A DNA stretch of 37,569 nt, taken from contig JAZRVV010000044.1 of the NCBI GenBank assembly GCA_045599345.1, forward strand, positions 1 through 37,569, read 5' to 3'. Below, piece by piece: positions 1-6,800 of the stretch. Below the pieces are notes generated by a model. It had not been told where the DNA came from, did no database searches, and saw only the letters and a program-made list of their open reading frames with translations. The translations under genes and the position numbers were made by a program. Within the stretch, counting starts at the first letter, position 1; every line of letters begins with the position of its first letter. The stretch comes from UBA1227 sp045599345 (GTDB taxonomy: Bacteria > Bacillota > Clostridia > Oscillospirales > Acutalibacteraceae).

Positions 1-29
1 TTGACAATGGTGAATAGTACCACTATAAT
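1..29 (+). promoter_or_regulatory. Sigma-A promoter of small RNA copy 1
   Basis: Consensus -35 TTGACA (1-6), 17-bp spacer, consensus -10 TATAAT (24-29). Transcription would start near base 36, just before the closing stem of the RNA. Any upstream operator lies outside the window. Confidence 0.85.
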
Positions 30-35
30 CTGTTT

Positions 36-163
36 AGAAAGTTAAGTGAGGTCGGAAAGGGTTGCCGACGCACCTTTATGGTTTTAAGAGATGATGGATA
101 CGCCGCCCATCCACTTAGCTTTTGAAAAAGAACTCCAAGCAAGTGCTTGGAGTTCTTTTTTTT
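36..163 (+). ncRNA. Small structured RNA, copy 1 of a four-copy family
   Basis: The transcript is bounded by a consensus promoter and an intrinsic terminator. The conserved core is 39-121. The closing stem AAGTTAAGTG (39-48) pairs with CACTTAGCTT (112-121). Inside are hairpin GTCGG/CCGAC (51-55/65-69), a short hairpin ACC/GGT, and hairpin GATGG/CCATC whose loop contains CGCCGC. Related copies lie at 36924-37002, 37012-37093 and 37479-37565, with compensatory changes in the closing stem and identical loop bases. No open reading frame with a ribosome binding site lies in it and no gene follows on this strand before the terminator, so a cis riboswitch is unlikely. A trans-acting or protein-binding RNA is inferred. 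The family name is unknown to me. Confidence 0.85.
130..163 (+). terminator. Intrinsic terminator of small RNA copy 1
   Basis: Perfect 11-bp stem GAACTCCAAGC / GCTTGGAGTTC (130-140/145-155) with loop AAGT, followed by an uninterrupted T run (156-163). The stem is almost the same as that of the terminator at 37100-37130 after the tandem RNA copies. Confidence 0.93.
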
Positions 164-181
164 GGTGCTGGTGACCGGTCT
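163..181 (-). repeat. Partial duplication of the tRNA-Leu 3' end
   Basis: Bases 163-181 match 345-363, the 3' end of the tRNA-Leu gene including CCA, at 18 of 19 positions and in the same orientation. It starts right at the T run of the small RNA terminator. Such tRNA 3'-end copies are typical of site-specific integration (attL/attR). No integrase gene is present between the two copies, so this may be a scar of a lost or decayed element. Confidence 0.6.
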
Positions 182-302
182 CAAGAAAAAGACTTCCTGT
201 GGACGTCTTTTTCGAAGAGATATATTTGTTTGAGTCGAGCTTTGCTCGCGAGTAACCTTGACTAGAACTGAACCGCCGGTTCTGTTCTCGGGCCACAGTG
301 CC
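182..302. other. Intergenic spacer with hairpins, no gene seen
   Basis: Contains a 9-bp inverted repeat GAAAAAGAC / GTCTTTTTC (185-193/205-213) that could end transcription on either strand. A short hairpin CGAG/CTCG lies near 238-250 and an AGAAC/GTTCT repeat near 264-283. I find no convincing reading frame, promoter or tRNA. Confidence 0.4.
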
Positions 303-303
303 A

Positions 304-343
304 AGAAACCCCCAGGTAGGAATCATCCTACTTGGGGGTTTCT
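304..343 (-). terminator. Probable terminator after tRNA-Leu
   Basis: Long inverted repeat 304-321/326-343 (GAAACCCCC...GGGGGTTTC) directly downstream of the minus-strand tRNA gene. The stem is 18 bp with one mismatch or wobble and a 4-nt loop. The T tract on the minus strand is short and partly inside the stem, so termination strength is uncertain. Confidence 0.6.
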
Positions 344-344
344 C

Positions 345-654
345 TGGTGCTGGTGACCGGACTTGAACCGGTACGGTGTTGCCACCGAGGGATTTTCGTA
401 CCACTCTATGTCGCCATAGCCACTATTGTGTTGTGGTCTGGAGTTCGTCTTCACCATATCGTTTGACTTAGGTGGTTGGTGTAAACTCTCTACACTCGAC
501 TTGCGTCTAGCACGGCGTTCTCTAAGCGCCTTCGCCGTTTTAGCCAACTTCTACTCTAAAGGTTTCCCTTTAGGCACTCTCTGGATTTTATCCAGTCTGC
601 ATAAGCAGAGCTTAGATTAAAGTCCCTTGCGTCTGCCGATTTCGCCACACCAGC
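345..654 (-). tRNA. tRNA-Leu(UAA) interrupted by a group I intron
   Basis: Read on the minus strand, the 5' exon is 654-620 and the 3' exon 396-345, giving an 87-nt mature tRNA with encoded CCA. The acceptor stem GCTGGTG/CACCAGC pairs perfectly. The anticodon arm is AGGGA-CTTAAAA-TCCCT, anticodon TAA. A long variable arm is present, as expected for tRNA-Leu, and the T arm is ACCGG-TTCAAGT-CCGGT. The intron splits the anticodon between U34 and A35, the position known for cyanobacterial and plastid tRNA-Leu(UAA) introns. Without splicing the tRNA could not function. Ordinary tRNA scanners may miss this gene. Confidence 0.93.
397..619 (-). ncRNA. Group I intron (IC3-like) in tRNA-Leu(UAA)
   Basis: About 223 nt, beginning after exon base U34 and ending in G, as group I introns do. 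On the minus strand the order is: a candidate internal guide GAGTGCC (complement of 573-579) able to pair with exon end GGGACTT through a terminal U-G wobble; a GGGAAACC segment (561-568); and a P8/J8-7 region CACCTAAGTCAAACGATATG near 452-474, closely like the Azoarcus tRNA-Ile intron as I remember it. There is no homing endonuclease. Extra hairpins appear to enlarge the P1 loop. Reading frames crossing this region are shadows. Confidence 0.88.
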
Positions 655-673
655 GTGTCTTATCGACCTTCAC

Positions 674-702
674 ATTTTATCATAGCAGGGGATTGTTTTC
701 AA
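674..702 (-). promoter_or_regulatory. Promoter of tRNA-Leu
   Basis: On the minus strand, -35 TTGAAA (702-697), a 17-bp spacer and -10 TAAAAT (679-674). The tRNA 5' end at 654 lies about 20 bp downstream, fitting a short leader removed by RNase P. Confidence 0.75.
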
Positions 703-751
703 GAAAAAATTACGGTCATTTTTGATTGGGTCTAATTTTTATTTTAATTGG

Positions 752-788
752 TTACAATATTGTAATCTTTTCATTACTGTGTTAAAAT
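752..788 (+). promoter_or_regulatory. Promoter with overlapping palindrome before the RraB-like gene
   Basis: Candidate -35 TTGTAA (760-765), 17-bp spacer, -10 TAAAAT (783-788). A perfect 14-bp palindrome TTACAATATTGTAA (752-765) covers the -35 element, so repressor binding is plausible. The regulator cannot be named from the site. Confidence 0.5.
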
Positions 789-863
789 AAATTAATTATA
801 TTGTTAATTATAGTGGATAATTATGTTTAAAAGAAAAAGTTACAATTTTTTGAGGTAGATTCA

Positions 864-1673
864 ATGGGCATTTTTAAGAACTTTATCAACAGCGGATATG
901 CAGGGGCGACAGAGGTTGAGCCAAACTTCGTTGAGTATGACGAAGTGTTTGGCAAGAGACCTGCGCTTATAAGCTGTGATGTAAATTACATGGACATGCT
1001 TCCAAACCATGCGCAAGCATGTTGCTTGAAACTTCAGATGGATGTCTATATTCAAGAGGAGTTGCCAACACTCATTTCTGAGTCTGAAGCATCATATGTT
1101 GCAATGGTACGTTCAACAATATCAGAACACATTGGTGGACGTTTTGTTGGACAGGGAATAATCGGTTCATCAAGAACAGTATTTTTGATGTTCTACATTC
1201 CAGAGAGAATGGCTGCAAGTTCTAAGAAGATGCTTTCAGAAGTTTTCATGGGCTCATTTAGGCACGTTGAAATGGATGTGGTTTATGACCCGGATGGACT
1301 TCAGTACAAAAAGTACCTCTATCCTAACGAACTTCAGAGGAAGAAGAGCAGCAATGCCAAGATTCTTCGTTCACTTAGAACCTATGGTGATGAAGGAGAT
1401 ATTCCAAGACCTGTTAAGTTCTATTTATCTTTCCCATCAAAGAATGCTGCAATGAACTTCTATCAGGAAAGTACAGCAAAGGGATTTGTTTACAAGGATA
1501 TTGAAACTGAGGATCCACCAGAGGGAATGGTACTTCCACGTTACAAGTTGACACTTGAGAAAACAATTCCATTTAATTTGAAACTTCTTGAGATGGTTGA
1601 CAACTACCTCATCAACCTATCAGCAAAATACGAGGGCGAGTACAGGTCGCTCGAAACTACAATCGTTGAATAA
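864..1673 (+). CDS. DUF695 / RraB-domain protein
   Basis: A 269-residue soluble protein. The N-terminal two thirds resemble DUF695. The C-terminal part (about 180-265) resembles the RraB (ribonuclease E inhibitor-like) fold found fused to DUF695 in Firmicutes, with the ending KYEGEYRSLETTIVE typical of that pairing. RraB of Proteobacteria binds RNase E, but many clostridia lack a close RNase E partner, so the name does not prove that role here. The start ATG has a TGAGG site upstream. It stands first in the plus-strand gene row, with its own promoter at 760-788. Function is unknown; the family call is from memory of the pattern. Confidence 0.75.
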   Translation: MGIFKNFINSGYAGATEVEPNFVEYDEVFGKRPALISCDVNYMDMLPNHAQACCLKLQMDVYIQEELPTLISESEASYVAMVRSTISEHIGGRFVGQGIIGSSRTVFLMFYIPERMAASSKKMLSEVFMGSFRHVEMDVVYDPDGLQYKKYLYPNELQRKKSSNAKILRSLRTYGDEGDIPRPVKFYLSFPSKNAAMNFYQESTAKGFVYKDIETEDPPEGMVLPRYKLTLEKTIPFNLKLLEMVDNYLINLSAKYEGEYRSLETTIVE

Positions 1674-1701
1674 TTTAAGTTTAAATAAAGGAGTCACAAT
1701 T

Positions 1702-2307
1702 ATGATTAACCAGTTAGCATTACCAGTAGAGGGTGATCTTACCGCTACTATCAATACAACAATGGGAGCAATTAAAGTAAAGTTTTTCCCAAAGGCTGCA
1801 CCAAAGGCAGTAGAGAACTTTGTTACACATGCTAAGAACGGCTACTATGATGGAATCATCTTCCACCGTGTAATTAAGGACTTTATGATCCAGGGCGGTG
1901 ACCCAACAGGCACAGGCCGTGGTGGCAAGTCAATTTGGGGCGACACATTTGAAGATGAGTTCACTCCTGAACTCCACAACTTCTGTGGCGCGCTTTCAAT
2001 GGCAAACGCAGGCCCACGCACAAATGGGTCACAGTTCTTTATCGTACAGCTCGCATCAGTTGATGGCGGTCTCCTCTCACAGATGAAGGAGATGCCAGAG
2101 GAGTTCCCACCAGAGTGCGTTGAGAATTACGAGAAGCTCGGTGGTACACCATGGCTTGATTATCATCACACAGTGTTTGGCCAGGTTTACGATGGAATGG
2201 ATGTAGTTAATTCAATTGCAAACGTTCGCGTTGGCTTTGGGGACAAGCCTGTTGAGGATGTAAAGATTATTTCTATTGATGTTGAAGGTTCATATAATTT
2301 TGACTAA
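1702..2307 (+). CDS. Cyclophilin-type peptidyl-prolyl isomerase
   Basis: A 201-residue cytosolic isomerase that catalyses cis-trans change at proline bonds. Family motifs are clear: FHRVIKDFMIQGGDPTGTG near residues 53-71, the FEDEF segment, LSMANAGPRTNGSQFFI near 97-113, and HTVFGQV near 156-162. No signal peptide is visible. The reading frame extends upstream into the previous gene, but the ATG at 1702 follows AAAGGAG at a good distance and begins the conserved domain, so it is chosen. It lies 28 bp after the RraB-like gene and may be co-transcribed with it. Confidence 0.95.
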   Translation: MINQLALPVEGDLTATINTTMGAIKVKFFPKAAPKAVENFVTHAKNGYYDGIIFHRVIKDFMIQGGDPTGTGRGGKSIWGDTFEDEFTPELHNFCGALSMANAGPRTNGSQFFIVQLASVDGGLLSQMKEMPEEFPPECVENYEKLGGTPWLDYHHTVFGQVYDGMDVVNSIANVRVGFGDKPVEDVKIISIDVEGSYNFD

Positions 2308-2325
2308 TTTTTGTGAGGCGACAAA

Positions 2326-2808
2326 ATGAGAATCGGACATGGATACGACGTGCATAGATTAGTGGAGAACAGACCACTAATCATTGGCGGTGTCAGTATC
2401 GATTATGACAAGGGACTAGACGGACATTCTGATGCGGATGTCCTCCTCCATGCGATAATGGACGCGCTACTTGGCGCAGCGGCGCTCGGCGATATCGGAA
2501 AGCTATTTCCGGATACGGACGAGCAGTTCCGTGGCGCAGATAGTCGCGTGTTGCTAAGAGAGGTGATAGCGCGCATTGGTGATGCGGGCTATGTAGTCTC
2601 TAATATAGACGCGACAATACTTGCGCAGGCGCCAAAGATGCGACCTCATATTGATAATATGAGGGCCAACATTGCGGCTGACTGCGGTGTGTCGCTTTCA
2701 GATGTAAATGTCAAGGCAACAACAGAGGAAGGCCTTGGATTTACTGGAAGCGGAGAAGGAATATCAGCACACGCTGTGTGCTTACTTTGTGAAAGGAGTT
2801 GTGAGTAG
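2326..2808 (+). CDS. ispF: 2-C-methyl-D-erythritol 2,4-cyclodiphosphate synthase
   Basis: Catalyses ring closure of CDP-ME 2-phosphate to MEcPP with loss of CMP in the non-mevalonate isoprenoid pathway. At 160 residues it has the usual length. The metal-binding signature RIGHGYDVHRL gives D8 and H10, and DGHSDADVLLHAI gives H42. The C-terminal TTEEGLGFTGSGEG segment is the family CDP-binding region. The RBS is GTGAGGCG. Its stop overlaps the GTG start of cdaA by one base (TAGTG), so the two are translationally coupled. IspF acts as a trimer in the cytosol. Confidence 0.97.
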   Translation: MRIGHGYDVHRLVENRPLIIGGVSIDYDKGLDGHSDADVLLHAIMDALLGAAALGDIGKLFPDTDEQFRGADSRVLLREVIARIGDAGYVVSNIDATILAQAPKMRPHIDNMRANIAADCGVSLSDVNVKATTEEGLGFTGSGEGISAHAVCLLCERSCE

Positions 2809-3671
2809 TGACCAACATTGGCGGACTTTTTGAAAAGATTGTAAGTGTCTTCTCAACATATTCAATTGTGTCTGACACACTTGATTTATTGCTACTTACA
2901 TTCCTTTTCTATTCAATCCTCAAAATGATTAGGGACTCAAGAGCCCTTACATTTGCAAAGGGCATTTTTGTATTCCTAGTTGTTTATGGCGTAGTATTGC
3001 TCCTTAATATGCAGGCATCTGCTTATCTTTTCCAAACAGTGTTTGATAACATCTTGCTTATTCTTGTTGTTATCTTTGCACCAGAGATTAGAAAGCTTCT
3101 TGAAAATATGGGTGCCACATCTAAGGCTATTTCATCAATCCGCGGTTTCCTTAACAGGACATCATCAAATCAGAAGGCAATTATCTATAACGAGCGCGTT
3201 GATGTTGCAGTAAATGAACTCTTCCGTGCTGTATCAGATATGAGTGATAAAAAGATTGGTGCCCTTATGGTATTTGAAAAGGAAACACCACTTGGCGAGA
3301 TTGTTGAGACCGGCACAGTTGTAAATGCTGAAATCACATCTGAGATGATTGGCAATGTATTCTATCCAAAGGCACCTCTCCATGATGGTGCAGCAATAGT
3401 TCGTGACTGCAAACTCTATGCAGCCGGATGCATTTTGCCACTCACATCAAAGAACAATATTTCATCCGACCTTGGTACACGTCATCGTGCTGCAATAGGC
3501 ATGAGTGAACAGAGTGATGCTTTGGTTTTGGTTGTATCAGAGGAGACAGGAGCTATCTCAATAGCTCAGGGTGGCAATCTCCAGCACGACATCACCGATG
3601 GCGCAGCTCGTGAACAATTGCTTAACTTCCTTAAAATGCCAGTAGTTGGAGGTGACAAGCATGGAAAATAA
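2808..3671 (+). CDS. cdaA: Diadenylate cyclase CdaA (c-di-AMP synthase)
   Basis: Membrane enzyme making cyclic di-AMP from two ATP. It is 287 residues, with three N-terminal membrane segments (about 24-40, 48-67 and 75-92) followed by the DAC domain. Active-site motifs are DGA (193-195) and RHR (225-227). The start is GTG, overlapping the ispF stop, with AAAGGAG shortly upstream. cdaR follows, as in most Firmicutes, and is known to modulate CdaA. The usual third partner glmM is not present here. c-di-AMP controls potassium uptake, osmolyte balance and cell wall state. Confidence 0.97.
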   Translation: MTNIGGLFEKIVSVFSTYSIVSDTLDLLLLTFLFYSILKMIRDSRALTFAKGIFVFLVVYGVVLLLNMQASAYLFQTVFDNILLILVVIFAPEIRKLLENMGATSKAISSIRGFLNRTSSNQKAIIYNERVDVAVNELFRAVSDMSDKKIGALMVFEKETPLGEIVETGTVVNAEITSEMIGNVFYPKAPLHDGAAIVRDCKLYAAGCILPLTSKNNISSDLGTRHRAAIGMSEQSDALVLVVSEETGAISIAQGGNLQHDITDGAAREQLLNFLKMPVVGGDKHGK

Positions 3672-4671
3672 TGTAACACAGAACAAGTTCTCACTTTCAG
3701 CCATCTTGTCAAATAACAAGGCACTTCTTGTAATTTCATTCCTACTTGCATTTATCGCTTGGCTTGCAATTGCAATTAACCAAGCACCAGAGGTTGAGCG
3801 TGTAGTTGAGAACGTTAAGGTTGAGATTGATAACAGTGTTCCTTCTCAACTTGGATATGAGGTATTCGGTGTTGATGACGTATACGTCGACATTACTGTT
3901 AAGGGCAAGAGATATCTTGTAGGAGACAATGTGCTTTCAGCTGATGACTTTACTGTAACAGCTCTTACAACGCATGTTGATGCTCCGGGCACTTACTCAT
4001 TGACACTTAAGGCAACACCAAAGAATCCTAATGTAGAGTACTCAATAGTTTCCAAGTCAATGGACAATATCGAAGTGTACTTCGATACACCAAAGACTGC
4101 GGAATTCCTTGTTGAAACAAATGTTGAGTGTGCTGCAGAGAATCTTCTCGCATCTGATGAATACATTACATCAGACCCAATTCCATCTGTTGAAAAGATC
4201 AAGATTACTGGTCCTACAACAGAGGTAGAGAAGATCCAAAAGGTTGTTGCATCAATCAAGACAAAGGGCAACTTAAAGGCAACAGACACACAGCAAGCAA
4301 CACTCATGGTTGCTGATGCTTACGGCGCAGAAATTAAGTATTTAACTGTTTCGCCAGCTGCTGATAGCATTACTGTTACAATCCCTGTTTACACTGTAAC
4401 TGATCTTCCAATTACAGTTGATCTTGAGAATGTACCAACTAAGTATCTTGAGAATCCACCAACTATCACTTCAATACCTGCTACCATTGAGATAGCTGTG
4501 GATGCCAAGAAACATGACTCACTCGATGCAATCAGCATCGGTAAGGTTGATTTTAATAAGCTTGAACCAGGTATCAATACTATTGAGATGGATTTGAGCG
4601 GTGTGACTGACGGTATTCCTACTGATAGGGAACAGGTAGTCAAAATATTAATTGAACTCGAAGAAGAATAA
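3661..4671 (+). CDS. cdaR: CdaR, YbbR-domain regulator of CdaA
   Basis: 336 residues with one N-terminal membrane anchor (about 20-38) and an extracytoplasmic part of repeated YbbR domains, with typical strings such as ITVKGKR, IKITGPTTEVEKI and TVTIPV. The reading frame opens at TTG 3646, but ATG 3661 follows GGAGGTG at the right distance and is preferred. The start overlaps the end of cdaA, giving translational coupling. In Bacillus, Listeria and Staphylococcus the homologue binds CdaA and adjusts its activity; that role is inferred here from family and position. Confidence 0.92.
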   Translation: MENNVTQNKFSLSAILSNNKALLVISFLLAFIAWLAIAINQAPEVERVVENVKVEIDNSVPSQLGYEVFGVDDVYVDITVKGKRYLVGDNVLSADDFTVTALTTHVDAPGTYSLTLKATPKNPNVEYSIVSKSMDNIEVYFDTPKTAEFLVETNVECAAENLLASDEYITSDPIPSVEKIKITGPTTEVEKIQKVVASIKTKGNLKATDTQQATLMVADAYGAEIKYLTVSPAADSITVTIPVYTVTDLPITVDLENVPTKYLENPPTITSIPATIEIAVDAKKHDSLDAISIGKVDFNKLEPGINTIEMDLSGVTDGIPTDREQVVKILIELEEE

Positions 4672-4697
4672 TTTTCAAGAAAAGGAGGCACTGCCAT

Positions 4698-6053
4698 ATG
4701 AAAGGTAAACGATGGTACATATTGTACGGCATCGCATTGGCGTTGCTTCCTGCTCTTTTGATAATAATGTCACAACTTGATTCGCCGTCTGATTTGCTTG
4801 CACCACCAAGTCTTTCTGGTGCAAGTCAGGAAATTCAGGCAGCATTCCGTAAGTCAATTACTGACAAGTCTGGCATTATCCTTCAGTACCCAACGTCTGG
4901 TGACTATCGCTCTTCATTTGTAATGAAGGACATAGACGGCGATGGTGAAGACGAGGCTCTCGTCTTCTACATTTTAAAGTCCGATGAGTCAACAGTGCGC
5001 ATAAGCGTACTAGACAACATCAACGGACAATGGAAGTCGCTTTATGATGAGCCGGGTTACGGTGCAAAAGTTATTTCGGTATCATTTGATGATTTGAACC
5101 GTGACGGCAAGATGGAGATACTCACTTGTTGGAGCCTCTTTGAATCAACTTCATCAAAGGTGCTTACCATTCACGAGGTTGACAAGAACGGCGAAAAACC
5201 ACTTGAACTAGAAACACTCGTAAACCAGTCATATACATTCTCAAGTGTGGCTGATATGGACAGAGATGGCTTTGATGAGGTCTTGGTTGCATGGCTTGAT
5301 AACACTGACCAAAACCATCCAAAGTCGTATGCGAGCCTTTTGAAGCAATCTAAGGATGGCACTATAAGTCAAATTGGCCAAAACGTACTCCTTGATGCAT
5401 CTGTGTCAGCATACTCATCATTGACGCTCGAGTCAGTAGAGGGTAAGTCGATTGCTTTCCTTGATGCGTACAAGGGTGAGGACACTATGATTACGGAAGT
5501 AATCTGGTGGGATGAAGAACAGCATGCGCTTGTTGCACCGCTTCTTGATAGTGAGTCCCTCACAAATCTCAAGACGGTGAGGACACCAGCTGTTCCATCA
5601 GTTGATATCGACAATGATGACAGGATAGAGATACCTATCAAAGTGAATACATATGGCGCAGAGTATGAAAAGGAAACAGCAAGTGCTTTGTATGCTTGGG
5701 CTACTCCAAACGGAGATTATTTAGTACCAAAGTCATATGGATTTATTCATATGTCAGCTGGATGTTTCTTTGAATTGCCACAGGGCTTTGAGAACAACAT
5801 TTTAGGATATAAATTGTCTGATGAATCCGTTACAACTCTCTATTGGACTGATGACGGAGTAACAAGGTCAGACCCGCTATTTACACTTGTTGTAAAGAAA
5901 GAGTCAGACTTTAAGGACCCAGGTGCATACACCTTTAAAACTGAGCATGGTGGATATGTAATTTATGGTAGCCTTACAAGTCTTGGCGAAACACTTGGAT
6001 TTACAAACGAATTGATTGAAAACAGTTTTATTTACTTTGACGAAATTAGATAA
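4698..6053 (+). CDS. Membrane-anchored FG-GAP/VCBS-type beta-propeller protein
   Basis: 451 residues. An N-terminal hydrophobic anchor (about 6-24) without a lipobox cysteine is followed by repeated blades with calcium-loop-like motifs: DIDGDGEDE (78-86), DLNRDGKME (132-140), DMDRDGFDE (186-194) and a weaker DIDNDDRIE near 302-310. This pattern is typical of FG-GAP/VCBS integrin-like propellers. It probably sits outside the membrane and could sense or bind envelope material. RBS AAAGGAGG. It lies between cdaR and a two-component system in one run of genes, so a sensory or accessory envelope role is inferred. The exact function is unknown. Confidence 0.8.
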   Translation: MKGKRWYILYGIALALLPALLIIMSQLDSPSDLLAPPSLSGASQEIQAAFRKSITDKSGIILQYPTSGDYRSSFVMKDIDGDGEDEALVFYILKSDESTVRISVLDNINGQWKSLYDEPGYGAKVISVSFDDLNRDGKMEILTCWSLFESTSSKVLTIHEVDKNGEKPLELETLVNQSYTFSSVADMDRDGFDEVLVAWLDNTDQNHPKSYASLLKQSKDGTISQIGQNVLLDASVSAYSSLTLESVEGKSIAFLDAYKGEDTMITEVIWWDEEQHALVAPLLDSESLTNLKTVRTPAVPSVDIDNDDRIEIPIKVNTYGAEYEKETASALYAWATPNGDYLVPKSYGFIHMSAGCFFELPQGFENNILGYKLSDESVTTLYWTDDGVTRSDPLFTLVVKKESDFKDPGAYTFKTEHGGYVIYGSLTSLGETLGFTNELIENSFIYFDEIR

Positions 6054-6065
6054 AGGAGAGAGCGT

Positions 6066-6764
6066 ATGAAGAAAATACTAGTAGCAGAAGATGAGACTGC
6101 GATTCGCGAATTTATAGTAATTAACTTAAAGAGAAGTGGATATACAGTAACAGAGGCTGGTAACGGTCTTGAGGCTATTCAAGCATATGAATCAGCAAAC
6201 GGCGATTTCGACGTTGTTCTCCTTGATATCATGATGCCTGAGATGGATGGCATTGAGGTTTGTAAACGTCTTCGTGAGAAGTCAACTAGCCTTGGCATTA
6301 TCATGCTCACAGCAAAGACAGAAGAAATGGACAAGGTTACTGGACTCCTTGTTGGCGCTGATGACTATGTTACAAAGCCATTCTCTCCAGCAGAACTTAT
6401 GGCACGTGTAGATTCCGTTCACAGACGCGTTGTAATGAACGCTGGCGGTGTAAACCTTGCACCATCAGTTATCGAGCTCGGCGAGTTTGTACTCGATATT
6501 AGAGCTCGCACACTTACTAAGGATGGACAGCTCGTTGATTTGACACAGGTTGAGTTCCAAATTATGGAATACTTCTTTAAGAACCCATCTGCAGCGCTTT
6601 CACGTACAGATATCTTAAAGGAAGTATGGGGCGCGTCATACTATGGCGAAGAAAAGATAGTAGACGTAAACATCAGACGTCTTAGAATCAAGATAGAGGA
6701 GACTCCATCAAATCCAAGACACTTAACAACAGTTTGGGGCCTTGGTTATAAGTGGGTCGTATAA
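6066..6764 (+). CDS. OmpR/PhoB-family response regulator
   Basis: 232 residues. The receiver domain (1-120) has the acidic pocket E8/D9, phospho-acceptor D54, T82 and K104. The C-terminal winged helix (about 130-232) ends in VWGLGYKWVV, standard for the OmpR class. RBS AAAGGAGAG. It is followed after 36 bp by its likely cognate kinase. The pair cannot be tied to a named system such as WalRK or PhoPR by sequence reading alone. Confidence 0.95.
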   Translation: MKKILVAEDETAIREFIVINLKRSGYTVTEAGNGLEAIQAYESANGDFDVVLLDIMMPEMDGIEVCKRLREKSTSLGIIMLTAKTEEMDKVTGLLVGADDYVTKPFSPAELMARVDSVHRRVVMNAGGVNLAPSVIELGEFVLDIRARTLTKDGQLVDLTQVEFQIMEYFFKNPSAALSRTDILKEVWGASYYGEEKIVDVNIRRLRIKIEETPSNPRHLTTVWGLGYKWVV

Positions 6765-6800
6765 TTTAGCACATTAAGTTTTGAAGAAAGGAGGGGCATG

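Noticed and set aside
182..302. A second tRNA gene on the minus strand
   Set aside because: Only the 3' end of tRNA-Leu is duplicated; no acceptor, D or anticodon arm can be paired in the remaining sequence.
320..323. Loss of helicase function in PriA because of DEEQ instead of DEEH (residue numbers of the 16752-18956 protein)
   Set aside because: All other helicase and zinc motifs are intact and I recall DEEQ-type boxes from other clostridial PriA proteins, so a natural variant is likelier.
426..620. Open reading frames over the tRNA-Leu region on both strands
   Set aside because: They lie in the group I intron and tRNA exons, lack ribosome binding sites and resemble no protein.
1588..1701. 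N-terminal extension of the cyclophilin gene
   Set aside because: It overlaps the upstream gene in another frame, and the ATG at 1702 has a clear Shine-Dalgarno site and matches the family start.
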